A DNA stretch of 64,000 nt, taken from assembly GCA_948470475.1 (NCBI GenBank), contig OX419339.1:662501-726500 (forward strand), in the 5' to 3' direction. Within the stretch, counting starts at the first letter, position 1. Every line of letters starts with the position of its first letter. The DNA is from Galaxea fascicularis. Lineage: Eukaryota; Cnidaria; Anthozoa; Scleractinia; Euphylliidae. The translations under genes and the position numbers were made by a program. Shown one piece after another: positions 11,501 to 23,035 of this stretch. The notes under the pieces are model-generated. The model did no database searches and was not told the origin of the DNA. It saw only the letters and a program-made list of their open reading frames with translations.

Positions 11501-12780
11501 ACTCCCCTTAATCAAAGTTGAATTGTTTACCGCGTTTTAACGTCATTCGTGTGTTACGTGTGGGAATAACCAAAAGACGTCCGCAAACAAGACATAAGTG
11601 AAAAGAACTCCCGAGTACGATATAAGGCACGCAACAAAAGTGTGACAAAGAGCAGTTACCCTTTAAACTATTGTTTATTTAGTTATACACTGTTCCAGTT
11701 AGTTAGGTTAAAGATTAAGTTAAGGAGTTCGTAAAGCAGGCTTACTGTCTTTCATTCACTTTGAACTCCAAGTTCCACCGTCTAGAGACAACAATTTTTG
11801 ACTTTCTTGATTAACTGGATCCCTTCCACTCATTGGCTTTTCTGTGCACACAAACTCATACGAAGGACTTCATAGTGAACTCTGAACTCTTTATCTTCTT
11901 CTCTTTTCCCTCTCCGGATATAGCAAGGTCAAAGGTTATAGCTTCACCATAGTTATACCAGTTGATTATATAGGTTCCTCACAGTATAGCATCCATAGCA
12001 TAACTTCAATCACAGCCAGCCACAAGGGTAAGCCTTGGGGCAAGAGAGTTTTTTCTATTACTTACAAGCCTGCTTTTATACTTTTTCTTCAAGTATCTAG
12101 AACGTTCTGTTACTATTTATAGTGTATTACAAGATCTACTATTTGTGGAAACTGGTGAGTCACATCAAAGATATTTCTGGAATTATAACATAATTCTAGA
12201 AAAGTCTGGAATTGCATGACAGAAAACTAAAAGTAATTCTGATCCTCATAACACGTGCGTTGTAAGAGTACACAATGAGGTTGGTCAGAGGATTTCAGCG
12301 GTTTGGGGCATAGGGATTGGTATAGTGTTCTTTACCCGTCCTCTCTCAGTCTCCAGACCCAACACGCCGCACGAGTTAGACAGCTCTTATCCCTCCCTCC
12401 ATCTCTTTCAATGTTTAATAATTGTATTTTAGTCATCTGGGCGCCTTCAGTTCGTTTTTTTTTCTTTTTTTTTTTGTGCCTTCACCTCTGCTAATCAGTA
12501 AATCGGCCACCTCACTAAGCCAAAGTTCTTTCTCAAGCCAAATACTTGGTTTACATTTCTTGCAACACTCTTTGCAAACACAGCGCGACTGTTGACCAAA
12601 AAGCTGACTTAGGAATAATCCGCTCTAAGTTGTATATAATTGCACTGGGGAAGGATACGTAGTATTCGTCAGTTTTCAGAAGCACAATAATTACAGTCTA
12701 TTACGGTCAGCGGTCGTAATCCGGCCTTAACTCAGAGATGGACTTGTGCGTGCTTCATGTGCTTCTTGTTTTTCTTATAG
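5600..12780. other. Long gene-free intergenic region
   Basis: Seven kilobases without a frame I can assign. Contents seen: a C-rich simple repeat near 7285-7312, a G-rich run near 10595-10635, and scattered A and T runs. Short frames (for example 8042-8362, 12856 upstream) show no recognisable domain. Lineage-specific exons or ncRNAs could be hidden here. Confidence 0.4.
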
Positions 12781-12855
12781 TTTTCATTTCCCCTAACGGA
12801 AATAAACATTGTAGAGGAAAGTGTTAACTACTCAGTTGAAATTGAAGATGATTGT

Positions 12856-13554
12856 GTGGATGAGTTTGCTGTGCGGGTCAAAAATGAGAGATCCAAGGAT
12901 GTGAGAAATGTATTCATTTGTCACTTGAATGTCAACAGTTTGCAGAACAAAATAGAGGACGTTGCAACGCTGGTAAGGGAATTCAAAGCGCAAATGGTAG
13001 TTTTTTCGAAAACGAAAATTGATGGATCCTATCCTTACAGACAATTCACAATAGAGGGTTACAGAGTATATCGGAGAGACCGGAAGAAAGGTGGAGGTGG
13101 TATTATGGCGTATGTTGATTTCAATCTAACATCGAAAAAGTTAAAGCTCCCATTACACCTCAATGCCATTGAAGCCTTAGCCATTGAAGTTACTCCTGGC
13201 TGGCATGAAGCAATTGTGTGTGGAGTCTACAGACCACTTAGACCCTCAGGTTCTAACTATTACATTAAACTTGAGGAGGAACTGAATGAGATGTGTACAT
13301 GGGCATCTATACAGAAGCGGTTTGTAATAATTACTGGAGACCTAAATCTCAACAGGTTAAGGCCAAACACAAGAGAAGATAAAATAGTTTGGGATTTAGA
13401 AGACGTGCACGGGTTGGAATGCTTAGTTGCTATGCCAACCAGGGTGACAGACAAGACAGAATTCCTGCAATCCTGCAATGAATTTGGGGTGTACAATCCA
13501 GAGATCAGCGATCATGCAATATGGGGTAATACATGGCGGAGAATTAGAACGTAA
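12856..13554 (+). pseudogene. LINE apurinic endonuclease domain
   Basis: The frame starts with the typical CHLNVNSLQNK phrase of CR1-like endonucleases and contains GDLNLNRLRP and a final SDH triad motif (PEISDHA). The catalytic glutamate motif, normally SETKID in this family, reads SKTKID, a glutamate-to-lysine change that should inactivate metal binding. The frame ends by a shift just after SDH, and a large piece between endonuclease and the next segment looks deleted. Confidence 0.8.
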
Positions 13555-13830
13555 AGCTTCAACAGAACAAAGGGATTTTAAAAAGTTAGAACCATTCTTG
13601 AACGGCAAAGACAAAGGACACGGAGATGGTATAAACGATATACACCTAGACATAAATGGGAACATAGTCAGTGAACAGGAGAGGGTGGTTGGGTACCTGG
13701 TGGAATATTTTTCAACAATGACGAGTGGAATTGGAGGTGAAAATGTAGAATTACTCATACAAAGCGATTTTAACGAGCACAGTAGCTTAAGCTCAATCTC
13801 CACCATGATGAATGCATTTGATACTTCCTG

Positions 13831-14610
13831 TTGCTTCAAAGTTCTTTCCTGTCAGGAAGTAAAGGAGACCATGAAAAAATCGACTGTAGAATACGACATG
13901 ATACTGCAGGATACGACCGGATACAACCAAGGGTATTGAAACTCATGGCGGAAGAACTGGCACCTTTGCCAACTACAATTTCTAATTACAGTGTAGAGAA
14001 AGGAGAGTGGATCACTGATTGGAAGAGAGGAGAATGGATACCTGTATTTAAAAACGACGATAAAAGGAACGTCAGAAATTACAGACTGGTCACAGTACTA
14101 CCAACATTAGGCAAGATCTACGAAAAACTGTTAAGTAAACAAATCTCTGAATATATCGATCCTAAGCTGAGCCACTGCCTGATTGCTTATCGAAAGAACA
14201 ATGACTGTGAAAGTACCATTCTCAGACTTGTGGAGAGCTGGAAAAGTGATCTTGACCGCAAAAGAGTTGTAGGTGTTTTATCGTCTGACATGAGCAAAGC
14301 ATTCGATTCACTTTGCCCACCATTACTGATCAAGAAGCTGGTTTCTAATCGCTTTTCAGAAAGTGCACTCAAGCTGATTAGATCCTATTTTTCCCAACGG
14401 AAAAACAGGGTTAGGTTAGGGTCAGTAACAAGCCAGTGGAGGGATGTCTTGAGAGGTTGTCCAAAGGGGTCTACATTTGGCCCTCTGTTATGGAATGTTT
14501 TCCAGAATGATCTTATCATGATTACCAGGGAAGTTGACGTTTTCATGTATGCTGACGACCACCAGCTATTCTTATCAGATCAATTGAAATCGAACAGTCC
14601 AAGCAAATGA
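13831..14610 (+). pseudogene. LINE reverse transcriptase domain
   Basis: Reverse transcriptase fingers/palm motifs are clear: NYRLVTVLP near the start, SSDMSKAFDSL (motif A, catalytic Asp), RGCPKGSTFGPLLWN (motif B, usually RGCPQGS) and MYADDHQL (motif C with the catalytic Asp pair). The frame stops at 14610 and the thumb region is partly missing; the next piece (GVNIDSDLNFGNHI, 14607 onward) is the usual downstream segment brought closer by a deletion. Confidence 0.85.
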
Positions 14611-14864
14611 AATTGCTGGGGGTAAATATTGATAGTGATCTGAATTTTGGCAATCACATCAGAGAACTGTGTATTAGGGCAAGCCAGCAAATTGGAGTAC
14701 TCACAAGGCTAGGGAATCTCAGTATACCTACCCATGCCAAATTACAACTATTCAAGGCAGCTATTTTACCTCATCTCACGGTATATTGTAATGTCAGACC
14801 ACTCCTATTCAGCAGTCTGCTCAATTGCTTCAGTTCAGGATGTTCGCCGGCAGCGCAAATATGA
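14607..14864 (+). pseudogene. LINE C-terminal segment
   Basis: This short frame reads LLGVNIDSDLNFGNHI and LCIRASQQIGVLTRLGN, then ILPHLTVYCN, the usual C-terminal block of CR1/jockey reverse transcriptases. The final part of the normal protein is absent or unreadable. Confidence 0.7.
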
Positions 14865-14879
14865 CCATCGTTGCCACTA

Positions 14880-16960
14880 CTATGACTGATTTTATCGTTT
14901 ATAACTGATAGGCTAAGACTAAATGTTGCTTAGACTGGATTTATGGTAATTGGGTCGAATCAACGATTACGTGCTCTTTCGAATAACCAGATTAATATTG
15001 AGATCGACGGCAAATCGATCAAAAACGTTAAATAATCCATTCACTGGCCGGGCTTGTTAAGTAACAAACCCCTTTCATGAACAAAACATATAGAAGAAAT
15101 AAGTAAGAAGATATCTTTAGCCATAGGCGCCCTTCAGCGCATAAGACAGACTGATAAGACCATTCATTTCCGAGAATACCGCTCTCCAAATCTACTAAGC
15201 GTTGATTTTTCGCGTCTTATCTATTGGAGCTCTGTTTTGGATGAACTCCAAAATTTAATAGGACTGCCATAATCATTTCCAGGTCCAGTTGCACCAGTTT
15301 CCTCCTAAATCGGTTCTATTGGGCAATCTCTCCACACGTTAAGAAAAGCTTAAAATAAAAACAACGACAACAAAAACGACGACTCATGCTGATCTGAACG
15401 TGGGGAAATCGAGTAATCTTTGCAGTATCCTTATGCAATACATGAAATAATCAAGTCCGACCTTATAAGTTCGCTTGTGGACAGGTGAATGTGTATTGAC
15501 ACCTCTTGTTACCGGGAGAGGACACCTGTTCTAATCTTCGAGGACAAAAATCAGCTCCCATGGAGAAAAAACTGTTCGTTTAAGAAGCCAAAATTACGAA
15601 CTGTACACCAATAAAAATTCCCAAGCTGAACTGTCATGCGCATCATTTTGTGTCCTATGTGGTTTATAGGCGGTATATTGGCCTTTAAACGTCCGACGGG
15701 AAGGTTTATATAATTATTTGACCACTGACTTCCCTAATGGTAGATCTGAAGCTGGCAATTTGCTGTTGTGGTTTTGTCTCATCATCATACATTACCGTAC
15801 ACTGAGGAGAAAAGGAAAATAAAAATTTCACCGAGGATAAAACTGACTAAGTATTTTCAGTCTGAACACGTGACCAGCTGATCGGAATGTTCGAAAGGAT
15901 GTAAGTGTGTCAGGTGAAAAATATTGTTTTATGCGCATTGCGAAGCCACTGGGGAAAAAACTCGATCGGTCCGTATCATACAGTACAGACCGACGAAACG
16001 AAGTTAGTAAAATATTCAGTTGTTATCTCTCTGAAGTTAATCGGGCGCGCAGAAATGGAAATGGAACTTATTTTTCTGTTTAGCTCTGGTTGAAATCAAG
16101 CGGCCACTTTCAAATTTGAAACAGTAAGTACGGCCCGAAAATTGACCAATCACATCACGCGTACAAACTGAGAGATGAAATAAAGCCTGTTAATTGTTTA
16201 GTTAAAAGAGGATACCAAAGTTAACATCTGAAAGTTTGTTTTTTTGTTTATTAAAACTGAACACTACTGAAGTTTATTACAGGCAGCATTGCTCTCCTGG
16301 ACTTGATGTCCTCCTGCTGAGGGCCGCGATATCACCCTGCGGGAATGAAGAGGGACTTAATTTCATTCTCAAAAAATAGCGGGAGCTTTTAGCCTGGTTT
16401 TAATTAATATTGAGGTATTTAATGTTACCGCACATTCGTTCTTCAACGTTAAAAATATACAAAGGTGTAGATTCATGTTTTCGATCAGTGCCTTGAGTGA
16501 TATTATCTGCAGTGATGGGCTATGCCCTTTGCAAATTATTCAATTAGAATTAGAATTGTAACGAGCGATCGTAGAGTATTAGTTTCTCTACCAAGAACTG
16601 TAAGGTAAACAATCCACCTCGGTTGGCTGGTATTGTACATGTATTATCGACCCGAAAGTGGTATCCATGAATCTAGAGTTTTGCCCTCTGAGAGGCAACG
16701 GAACACTTTACCCCGTTCACAACTTTCGTTTCCTGCAAAAGTTTAAGCCTCTTGCGGAACAACCAGTGAAACTTAGAAAGATCAGGACAACCTTTGATTT
16801 TTACTGGAAATTCTGTGTTTGCACAGAGAAGACCATTTACGCGATTGTTTCCGTCCCACCAAATTTCTTTCAAATTTTCTGGAAGTGTTTATGTGATATC
16901 TTACAGCCAAAGAAACGCTATACCAAGGTACTTTACGTTTTGTACGGTTTCGGAACACAA
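14880..16960. other. Intergenic, nothing recognised
   Basis: No domain-bearing frame, tRNA or clear terminal repeat. A frame at 16658-17041 partly runs into the PLE repeat and is not a gene. Confidence 0.4.
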
Positions 16961-16971
16961 ACTGGAGCTAG

Positions 16972-17130
16972 GGTGCTGCGTCGGTGGGGAAGTAGTACAC
17001 AAAAATTCGGTATTATCAACAGAGTTGATATTGTAAATTGACCACCGTACAGGGATTCTAAAATCCTAAAGAATCTTAGAATCCCAGTACGGTGGTCAAT
17101 TTACACTATCAACTCTGTTGATAATACCAA
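16972..17130. repeat. PLE terminal-repeat fragment forming a ~53-bp foldback
   Basis: The left part (16972-17063) matches the PLE terminal repeat at 1761-1851. The segment 17009-17061 is then repeated in inverted orientation at 17076-17128 with a ~14-nt loop and very few mismatches. The hammerhead part of the repeat is not present here. Confidence 0.75.
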
Positions 17131-17139
17131 ATATTTACA

Positions 17140-17680
17140 AACTGAAGCTGCTGATCTGCGCCTAGTGCTGTACACAATTCCATGCAGTTGTTACATTAAC
17201 TTTAAGGTAGTTTGTTGTCAGTAATTAATTATAAGTTACCACTACGTACGCATTCAATAGAATCACCTTATTTGTAACCACATTGAAAGTGACATTTGGC
17301 CCTCATGAAATTAGCATTATGTGCACCGTGGCCTTTGCAGTACTTTCTAAATTTACCGCAAAACACATCTGATAGAATGTTTGTGCAGTCTGTAGAAACA
17401 AATGAATAAAGAATATATCAATAACGATTTTTAATACTGAGACTGATATAAGACGCTCACTTTCTCTGTTTCATCTCACTGTCGTGCTTTGTTCCTTGTT
17501 TCTTTCTTTCTGTTTTTCTTTTTTCGTGCGTTCATTCATTCACTTTTTCTTTCGTTCATTTTTTACTTAATAACCACAGAGAAAGAAAGTGATCAAGTGC
17601 CGCTTGTACCTTGATGACCCCGACGAAAGACATAATCGGAGACACCATCACTGGCACCTGCAGGAACAATATAATGACAG
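17140..17680. other. Intergenic with TTTC-rich simple sequence
   Basis: A pyrimidine-rich tract with ttctttct and cattcattc units lies at about 17480-17570. Nothing coding is recognised. Confidence 0.4.
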
Positions 17681-17687
17681 GGTTAGT

Positions 17688-17875
17688 AGCCTGCGTAGCA
17701 ACCATTACCGTGGGGTTTTCAACGCTTAAAAGCCGATTTCTGAATTTTGGGTGCGCAAAAAATGAGGCGAGAACAAAAGCCCCTTATTTTTTCGTTCGCC
17801 TTCTTTCCCGCGCGACCAAAATTCGGATATCGGCCTTTGAGCGCTGAAAACCTCACGGTAACGCTTGCTTTATAC
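17688..17875. mobile_element. MITE-like foldback
   Basis: The left end (gcgtagcaaccattaccg, then tggggttttcaacgct, ~17692-17727) and the right end (agcgctgaaaacctcacg, then gtaacgcttgc, ~17841-17870) are imperfect inverted copies of about 30 bp. The inside has no coding sequence. It resembles short non-autonomous DNA elements common in corals. Confidence 0.55.
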
Positions 17876-17879
17876 GTAG

Positions 17880-18285
17880 GGGCTTGTTTGGGAGGCAATC
17901 AGAAGCAAATGAAATAGAATTTATCAAACATGACTGAAGGACCGATTGCACAATTCCGTAAGTTCCGACTGATACGCATTGGAATACCAATACGTTTTCG
18001 CCCCACCCACAAGTTCTTAAGTAATTACAGACTATAAATTGTGCAAGCACAACGACGAATAACCCAATTTCAGGGCAGGACTTTCCACTGATTTCAGATG
18101 AAACTATCGATTTGGCATTTTCAGCGGAATTCATATTTTTTGTCCCGCTGCCGGTTTAGCTCGGTTTGTAGGGTTGCAGAAGCAGTCGAAATATACCTCC
18201 TGTCTTTATCTTTTTCCAGTCATTTACTTGATATTTCTTTTATCACAGACCACATGTGTTTTAAGTTCATTATTCTTCCGGTATT
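17880..18285. other. Intergenic, nothing recognised
   Basis: Only short frames on both strands; no support for a gene. Confidence 0.35.
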
Positions 18286-18289
18286 TATT

Positions 18290-18413
18290 CCTGGTTTCCA
18301 TATGATCGCGGCGGCTGTGAACGCCGAAAACCATGGCCAGCGATCGGCAGCGATCATACAGAAACGCCTTAGTCTGCTACTGCAGCGATCGTAGTGATCA
18401 TATAGAATCCAGG
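18290..18413. mobile_element. Small MITE-like foldback, 124 bp
   Basis: The ends read cctggtttccatatgatc and, on the other strand, cctggattctatatgatc, giving an ~18-bp terminal inverted repeat with two mismatches. The inner part repeats gcgatcg several times. A target duplication is not evident. Confidence 0.55.
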
Positions 18414-18419
18414 CATTGT

Positions 18420-20570
18420 TCCAGAAAATTCCAAGGTTCAATGGTGAGTTGTCCGAGACAAAAGGTGTAGATTAACGTTCATTTCCAGAGAGACAATTCA
18501 ATCCTGTCGCATGATCAAACCTTGTTGTTTCATTTGAACTAATTATAACCAAGTCTTAACATTGTTATGCTAAAGCCACACTCACACAAAAGCTGTTTGA
18601 GAGAAAGGGTGCAGCTGGTCTTCATACCACATTCATGTGAATTTTCTGTATTTCAAAGACTATGAAAATAACTAGAAGTAGGAAGTTGAAAGCATCGTTT
18701 CTGATTGAAATTGATCTGAAGACATGGGCGTCCTTTTTGAGTATAGCGGTTTTAATATCATCCGGCTTATTTAAAGTTATTTATGAGTTAACACCTCCAT
18801 GACAGTTTATAGGATTTATACCACGCGGGCGTTTTGTTCGTTGGTGTTCACCACACGTCTGTCTTTCGACATACACTACTTAGAATGCTCTCCAGTTTCC
18901 TAGATGCAAATGTGCGATCAATACCTGTAACAACGAGGAATACAATCGCACTTTGACCTCAGTCCAGTACGTGGGAATACGTTATGTTATGTAAATTTTA
19001 GGCATATTCCTTTCCTTAGGCGAAGCTTTTCTAATAAACGTTTTCCGTTCCCTATAAACAGGAGTGCGAGGGATTTTAAATTAAAACAATTGTTTCAGTT
19101 ACCAGCCCACTTGGGTTTGGCTTGGTAGTCCGGAACTGATATTGAGCAAGCAGTGGTAGACGTGACAGCAAAGAACTGGAACAGTTTTGAATTGATTTTT
19201 TGACTGGTAAAACAAGGTGAGAATGCGACGACTTTGATTGTAATTAAATTTTCATCTTTAGTCAGCTGTTTGCATTTGAAAAGAACACGCGGATTTGAAA
19301 CAACCACGTTGAATACTTAAGATTTTAAAAGCAGTTACCAGAAGGTGCAAAGCCGGATTAAAGAGGTAATTAAAATGTGAATGGTCAAGAACTGATTAGA
19401 ATAAGGTGTCGCTGCAGAAAACGTTGAACTCACCTGCGAGTCCCGGGTCCTTTGAAATCGAATTACAGCGCAAAAACGTTGAGCTCTTGAAACAAGCAAG
19501 CCTGGACTTTTCACTATTTGTTCTTTTTCGGGTTTCTAAAAGCGAAAAGCACTTTGAGCCTGATTGTAACACTTGTTCTTTTTCCCAGTCTGAGGATATT
19601 TTTGATCTGTATTCCGCAAACCTGTCAACAAGCCAGCGTTGTCTGCTGTTTGTCTGAAATTTGTGTACATATATTATTCACAAGTAATTTGTGCAATTTG
19701 GAATAAAAAAGCACTTGTAAATTTTTCAAAGACCCCAAATCCTGCAATTTTGTTAATTTACTCGTTCCAAATTGCACTCGAAATCATTTTGATTACCTAT
19801 ACAAGTGTTGTTCATTTTGTTTCAGAAAAAACATTTCGCCACGCTCCAACTCTTAAAGGCATTTGAAATGGAGGTATCTACCTCTCTGAATGGTCCAACA
19901 AGCCAGTTTGTCATTTGTTTGGTTCTCCCAGAGTGTCTTTCTGCGAAGGTATTTTCCATCTCCGACTCACATAGACTTACGAAACGCGAAGACATCCGCC
20001 TTGCTTGTTTTCTTTTTTTCCTTTTCTTTGGGTTGTTTTTCGGGAGTTAAAAACTCTTATCCCAAAGAAAAAGAAGGCAGATATTCTTCATCAGCTCTTT
20101 CGCTTATTGCTATGTTTAGTTTAACTTTTTGTTGAAGTTTTTTCCCATTTTCGAATGCAAAATGCCGAAGTCAATCACGGAGAAAAATATTTTCTCGAGG
20201 CATTCGTCTACTGACGTCATCAAGCGTGCACAATGAGAATATGAGGCACGCTCGCGCAATATTGAATTTGATTACACGCATTTATTGGCTATGATATAAC
20301 GGAGTTTTGTTACTTGAACTGACGATCGATTTTGTTCATCCGAAACATGTCTACTTTAAATTTCAAAATTGTCGTAACATTTATTAGAGGTATTTCTTGC
20401 CTGCTGGCAGTGGGAAAATAAAAAGCTTCTTTCATTGTTGAGTAGAATAACCACTTGAGTATTTTCAAGAACACTCACGGGCACTTCTCTTGTGACTCAA
20501 CAATGCACTCGGCGCGTTTCTCCATACTTCTTTGCGAAATTTGAAAAGCTTGCGAATTAAATAGAACTGG
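18420..20570. other. Intergenic, nothing firmly recognised
   Basis: Several overlapping short frames at 19406-20135 have no known domain, are rich in serine and phenylalanine, and are closed by stops on every side. I treat them as non-coding. Confidence 0.4.
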
Positions 20571-20574
20571 TCAC

Positions 20575-20710
20575 ACTTTTCTGATCCCTTTAAAAGCATT
20601 TTTTCGTAAGGTTTGAATGCGGTGAGGGTAAAAGATGGAATGAGTTTGCGGATGACATAAGTTAGGCTGAATATGATGTCTGCGGAATGACGTTTGACAT
20701 CAATTATCAA
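20575..20710 (-). repeat. Diverged dispersed repeat, inverted partner of 21236-21345
   Basis: Read on the minus strand, this segment shares blocks such as gcaaactcattcc and the ttttaccctcac/ttttatcctcac pair with 21236-21345 on the plus strand. The two lie ~530 bp apart and face each other. Confidence 0.5.
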
Positions 20711-21235
20711 CCACCCTCGTTCCTAGCTTTCCCAACTTTTCTCAAGAAATTAGATGGTGTTCTCAGGATAAACAAAAAAAAAGGCGAGTACTCGTTACAA
20801 TTCTCCGAACGAAATAATTTAGTTTATAGACGTTTCCACTCGTATGAGCTGGCTATCCGATGTTGACGGAAGGTTGAAAAATTGCGAGTTCTGTTTGTGG
20901 TTTTCGCATTTTACAATGGAAAAATTAAGTCTACTTTTATAATTTTTACCAGCTTTGATTATTAGCCGCTTCCGTGTCCATGGAAGGATGGAAGAGAAAA
21001 CCTCGAACGTCGTACACTCTTTCTTAAAACCCTTTCATCCTAATATATCCATGATTTAAATTATAATTATTAGTAATTCGTTGGCAACTTTTTCAATTCT
21101 CATCCTCTGTTTGCTTGACAACGTTCGATGGAATTTGTAAGGGGAAGTCAATGTGATTGTGATCGTATTATGGGCAGCCACTTGCTTGCAGTGAGCTGTT
21201 GACCGCCATCTTGAGAAAAGATGGCTTGATAATTT

Positions 21236-21480
21236 ATGTCATGATGTCATTCTGCAACATCGTATTCGGCATAATTATGCCATTCCGCAAACTCATTCCT
21301 CCTTTTATCCTCACGGGTTTGAATGTGCTTTCATAAAGTATTTGATTTACCGACAAAGAATGGCATTTTCTGGCTGCACATTCCCACTGTTGGCCTACTA
21401 CGTTTGCAGAAAGGTAAAAATGGCGCACTAATTTATATATTTAGATACGCTACCGCGCTTTTGACAAACAGACGAGCCAT
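21236..21480 (+). repeat. Diverged repeat unit, copy 1
   Basis: Holds the plus-strand partner of the 20575-20710 segment and the first copy of a ~170-bp direct repeat: gaaaggtaaaaatggcgc, then atatttagatacgctac and gcgcttttgacaa. The second copy is at about 21575-21750. Confidence 0.5.
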
Positions 21481-21574
21481 AATAAAAGTCAATACCATAC
21501 CAAAGGCCTTTTGATTCTCTGAAAGGTATGAATACTGTTGGTCACAGTAAGAATCTGATGATTTTAAAAGCATT

Positions 21575-21750
21575 TTCTTATAAGGTTTGAATGCGTTTTA
21601 ATTAAGCGTTTGGTTTACAGACAAAAAAAGAAACATTCCTGCAACGCATTTCCACTGTTTGTTCACCATGTTTGTAACAAGGCAAAAATGGCGCGATTAA
21701 GAGCGAACTAGTTACATATTTAGATACGCTACTGCGCTTTTGACAATTAT
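21575..21750 (+). repeat. Diverged repeat unit, copy 2
   Basis: Shares gtttgaatgcg, ggcaaaaatggcgcg, catatttagatacgctac and gcgcttttgaca with copy 1 in the same orientation. The copies differ by many substitutions and by an insertion before atatttag, so the duplication is old. Confidence 0.5.
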
Positions 21751-21754
21751 TAAC

Positions 21755-22480
21755 CGAAGTGGAGGCCGATGGTGGTGGATATTTACCGATCTGCCAAGGG
21801 TCGACCCAAATAGGGATTTAAGTTTGAACCGGGCCCAAATTGTGAATGCAGATTAATTTTAAAAAAGCGCGCTTTTTCTAAATAAACTTCATTATCGCTT
21901 AACTAATTTTTGCACGGAAATAGATCGATCTTTTGAATAAATCGCAAAAGCAAAGTCTGCAGTTAACAGTGGCACATGATATCAGTTTCAATAACTGATT
22001 GACTTTTAGTTTTGTGAGTTGCTAGTGATAAATTATGTGCAAGCGACCACTCATTATGGTTTAGAGTCTTGTTCGCAATATATGGCATCGAATTTATACC
22101 GTACTAAACTGTGTTTTTCTCCAATTATTTCATTTCGTTAACCAATTGTGCCTTTACCTTGCACTGAATAACATTCTGATATTACATATATCTGCCTGAG
22201 AGCAGAGATCTTAATATTTTTGATACCGAAAACCGCGATTTTCTCTCGTTCTTGGTTAACTGAAGGGAGTAAGTTAAGCCAACCTGGAAATACTAAAATG
22301 GGTTATCCAGGTATTTTAGAAGTTTCCTCGTGTGTATAAAAGATTTTTTTTCTGTCACAGTAACTTGACTCTTCGCCGTGATGATAACAAGACTATCAAG
22401 AACTTCAAACATGATTCCACTAAAAAGTGCCAAAACGAGCACATAACTGAAAACTGTACAGTACAAAATAGTTTATGGTA
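21755..22480. other. Downstream flank of the candidate secreted-protein exon
   Basis: If the exon at 22486-22582 is real, the rest of its gene must lie here or further left on the minus strand. I found no second exon that I can defend. Confidence 0.3.
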
Positions 22481-22485
22481 CTCAC

Positions 22486-22582
22486 CCGCATCTAACACAT
22501 GTTCGACACGAGTAAAAGGCGATGGACTACCCATACATACAAGCTGCAGCAGCAAAAGTGACAAGAGTTTAAAACTTGCCAT
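22486..22582 (-). CDS. Candidate first coding exon of a secreted protein
   Basis: On the minus strand an ATG at 22582 in a fair initiation context (ccgATGG) opens MASFKLLSLLLLQLVCMGSP, a textbook signal peptide with a leucine-rich core and small residues near the likely cleavage site. Twelve more codons follow, then GCGG|GTGAGT, a strong splice donor, at 22486/22485, leaving phase 1. The frame continues past the donor to 22355, but those residues look random. I cannot find the next exon, so product and function are unknown. It could also be a chance combination, or a leftover of a lost gene. Confidence 0.35.
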
Positions 22583-22819
22583 CGGTTTCTCTTCGCGTTT
22601 CTTCAGAACAAAACAATCTGTCCAGCTCGGTTTGAAATGAGAAATGAGTTACATTTTTTTCTAACGGAACCTATATGTTCTAAATAGGGCTATTCATAAT
22701 TATTATAATTATACACTTCTGCTCTTGAGTGAACTGACCCACAAACCAGGTTTTGTTTTGTTCTAATTTACGCCGCACCAATGAAAGACGTTGCTTGTTT
22801 TTCAACTATCAACAACTAT

Positions 22820-23035
22820 GCTAAGTCATTTGCATATGTTAATAATATGCCCTGGGGACTTGTAAATTATAAATACAAAGGTCCGCGTTGGGTCCGCCCC
22901 TTGCACTCTACTCTAGGCCGCCGTTAGGTTTAGATCAGATCTAGCAACCCGCACTCCCACCCCGCGAGGAATCCGGGTTTTTGGAGCGCATCCTCCAGGC
23001 TCTTCGTCTGGTTTGGGCTTGTCTCAAGCCAGAGC
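22820..23035. other. GC-rich block behind an octamer and TATA-like box
   Basis: An octamer ATTTGCAT (22828-22835) and a TATA-like ttataaata (about 22867-22876) precede ~150 bp of GC-rich sequence (22885-23030) in AT-rich surroundings. The block has small self-complementary stretches such as ggtttgggcttgtctcaagcc. It could be an RNA gene with an snRNA-style promoter, a repeat, or the 5' UTR of the L1-like element that follows. I do not recognise a known RNA. Confidence 0.3.

Larger units (their letters stand above)
12790..14870 (+). mobile_element. CR1/jockey-like LINE, degenerate
   Basis: An endonuclease-reverse transcriptase element in pieces: endonuclease in one frame (12856-13554), a linker in a second (13478-13939), reverse transcriptase in a third (13831-14610), and a C-terminal piece (14607-14864). 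The frame breaks and missing segments show internal deletions as well as small indels. It is dead but not very old, since several motifs are still intact. No clear poly(A) or tandem tail is seen at the 3' side. Confidence 0.85.

Noticed and set aside
16658..17041. 127-codon plus-strand frame
   Set aside because: It runs into the PLE terminal repeat, has no recognisable domain and overlaps a 66-codon antisense frame.
19406..20135. Cluster of four overlapping open frames
   Set aside because: All are short, in different frames, low in complexity and without splice or domain support.
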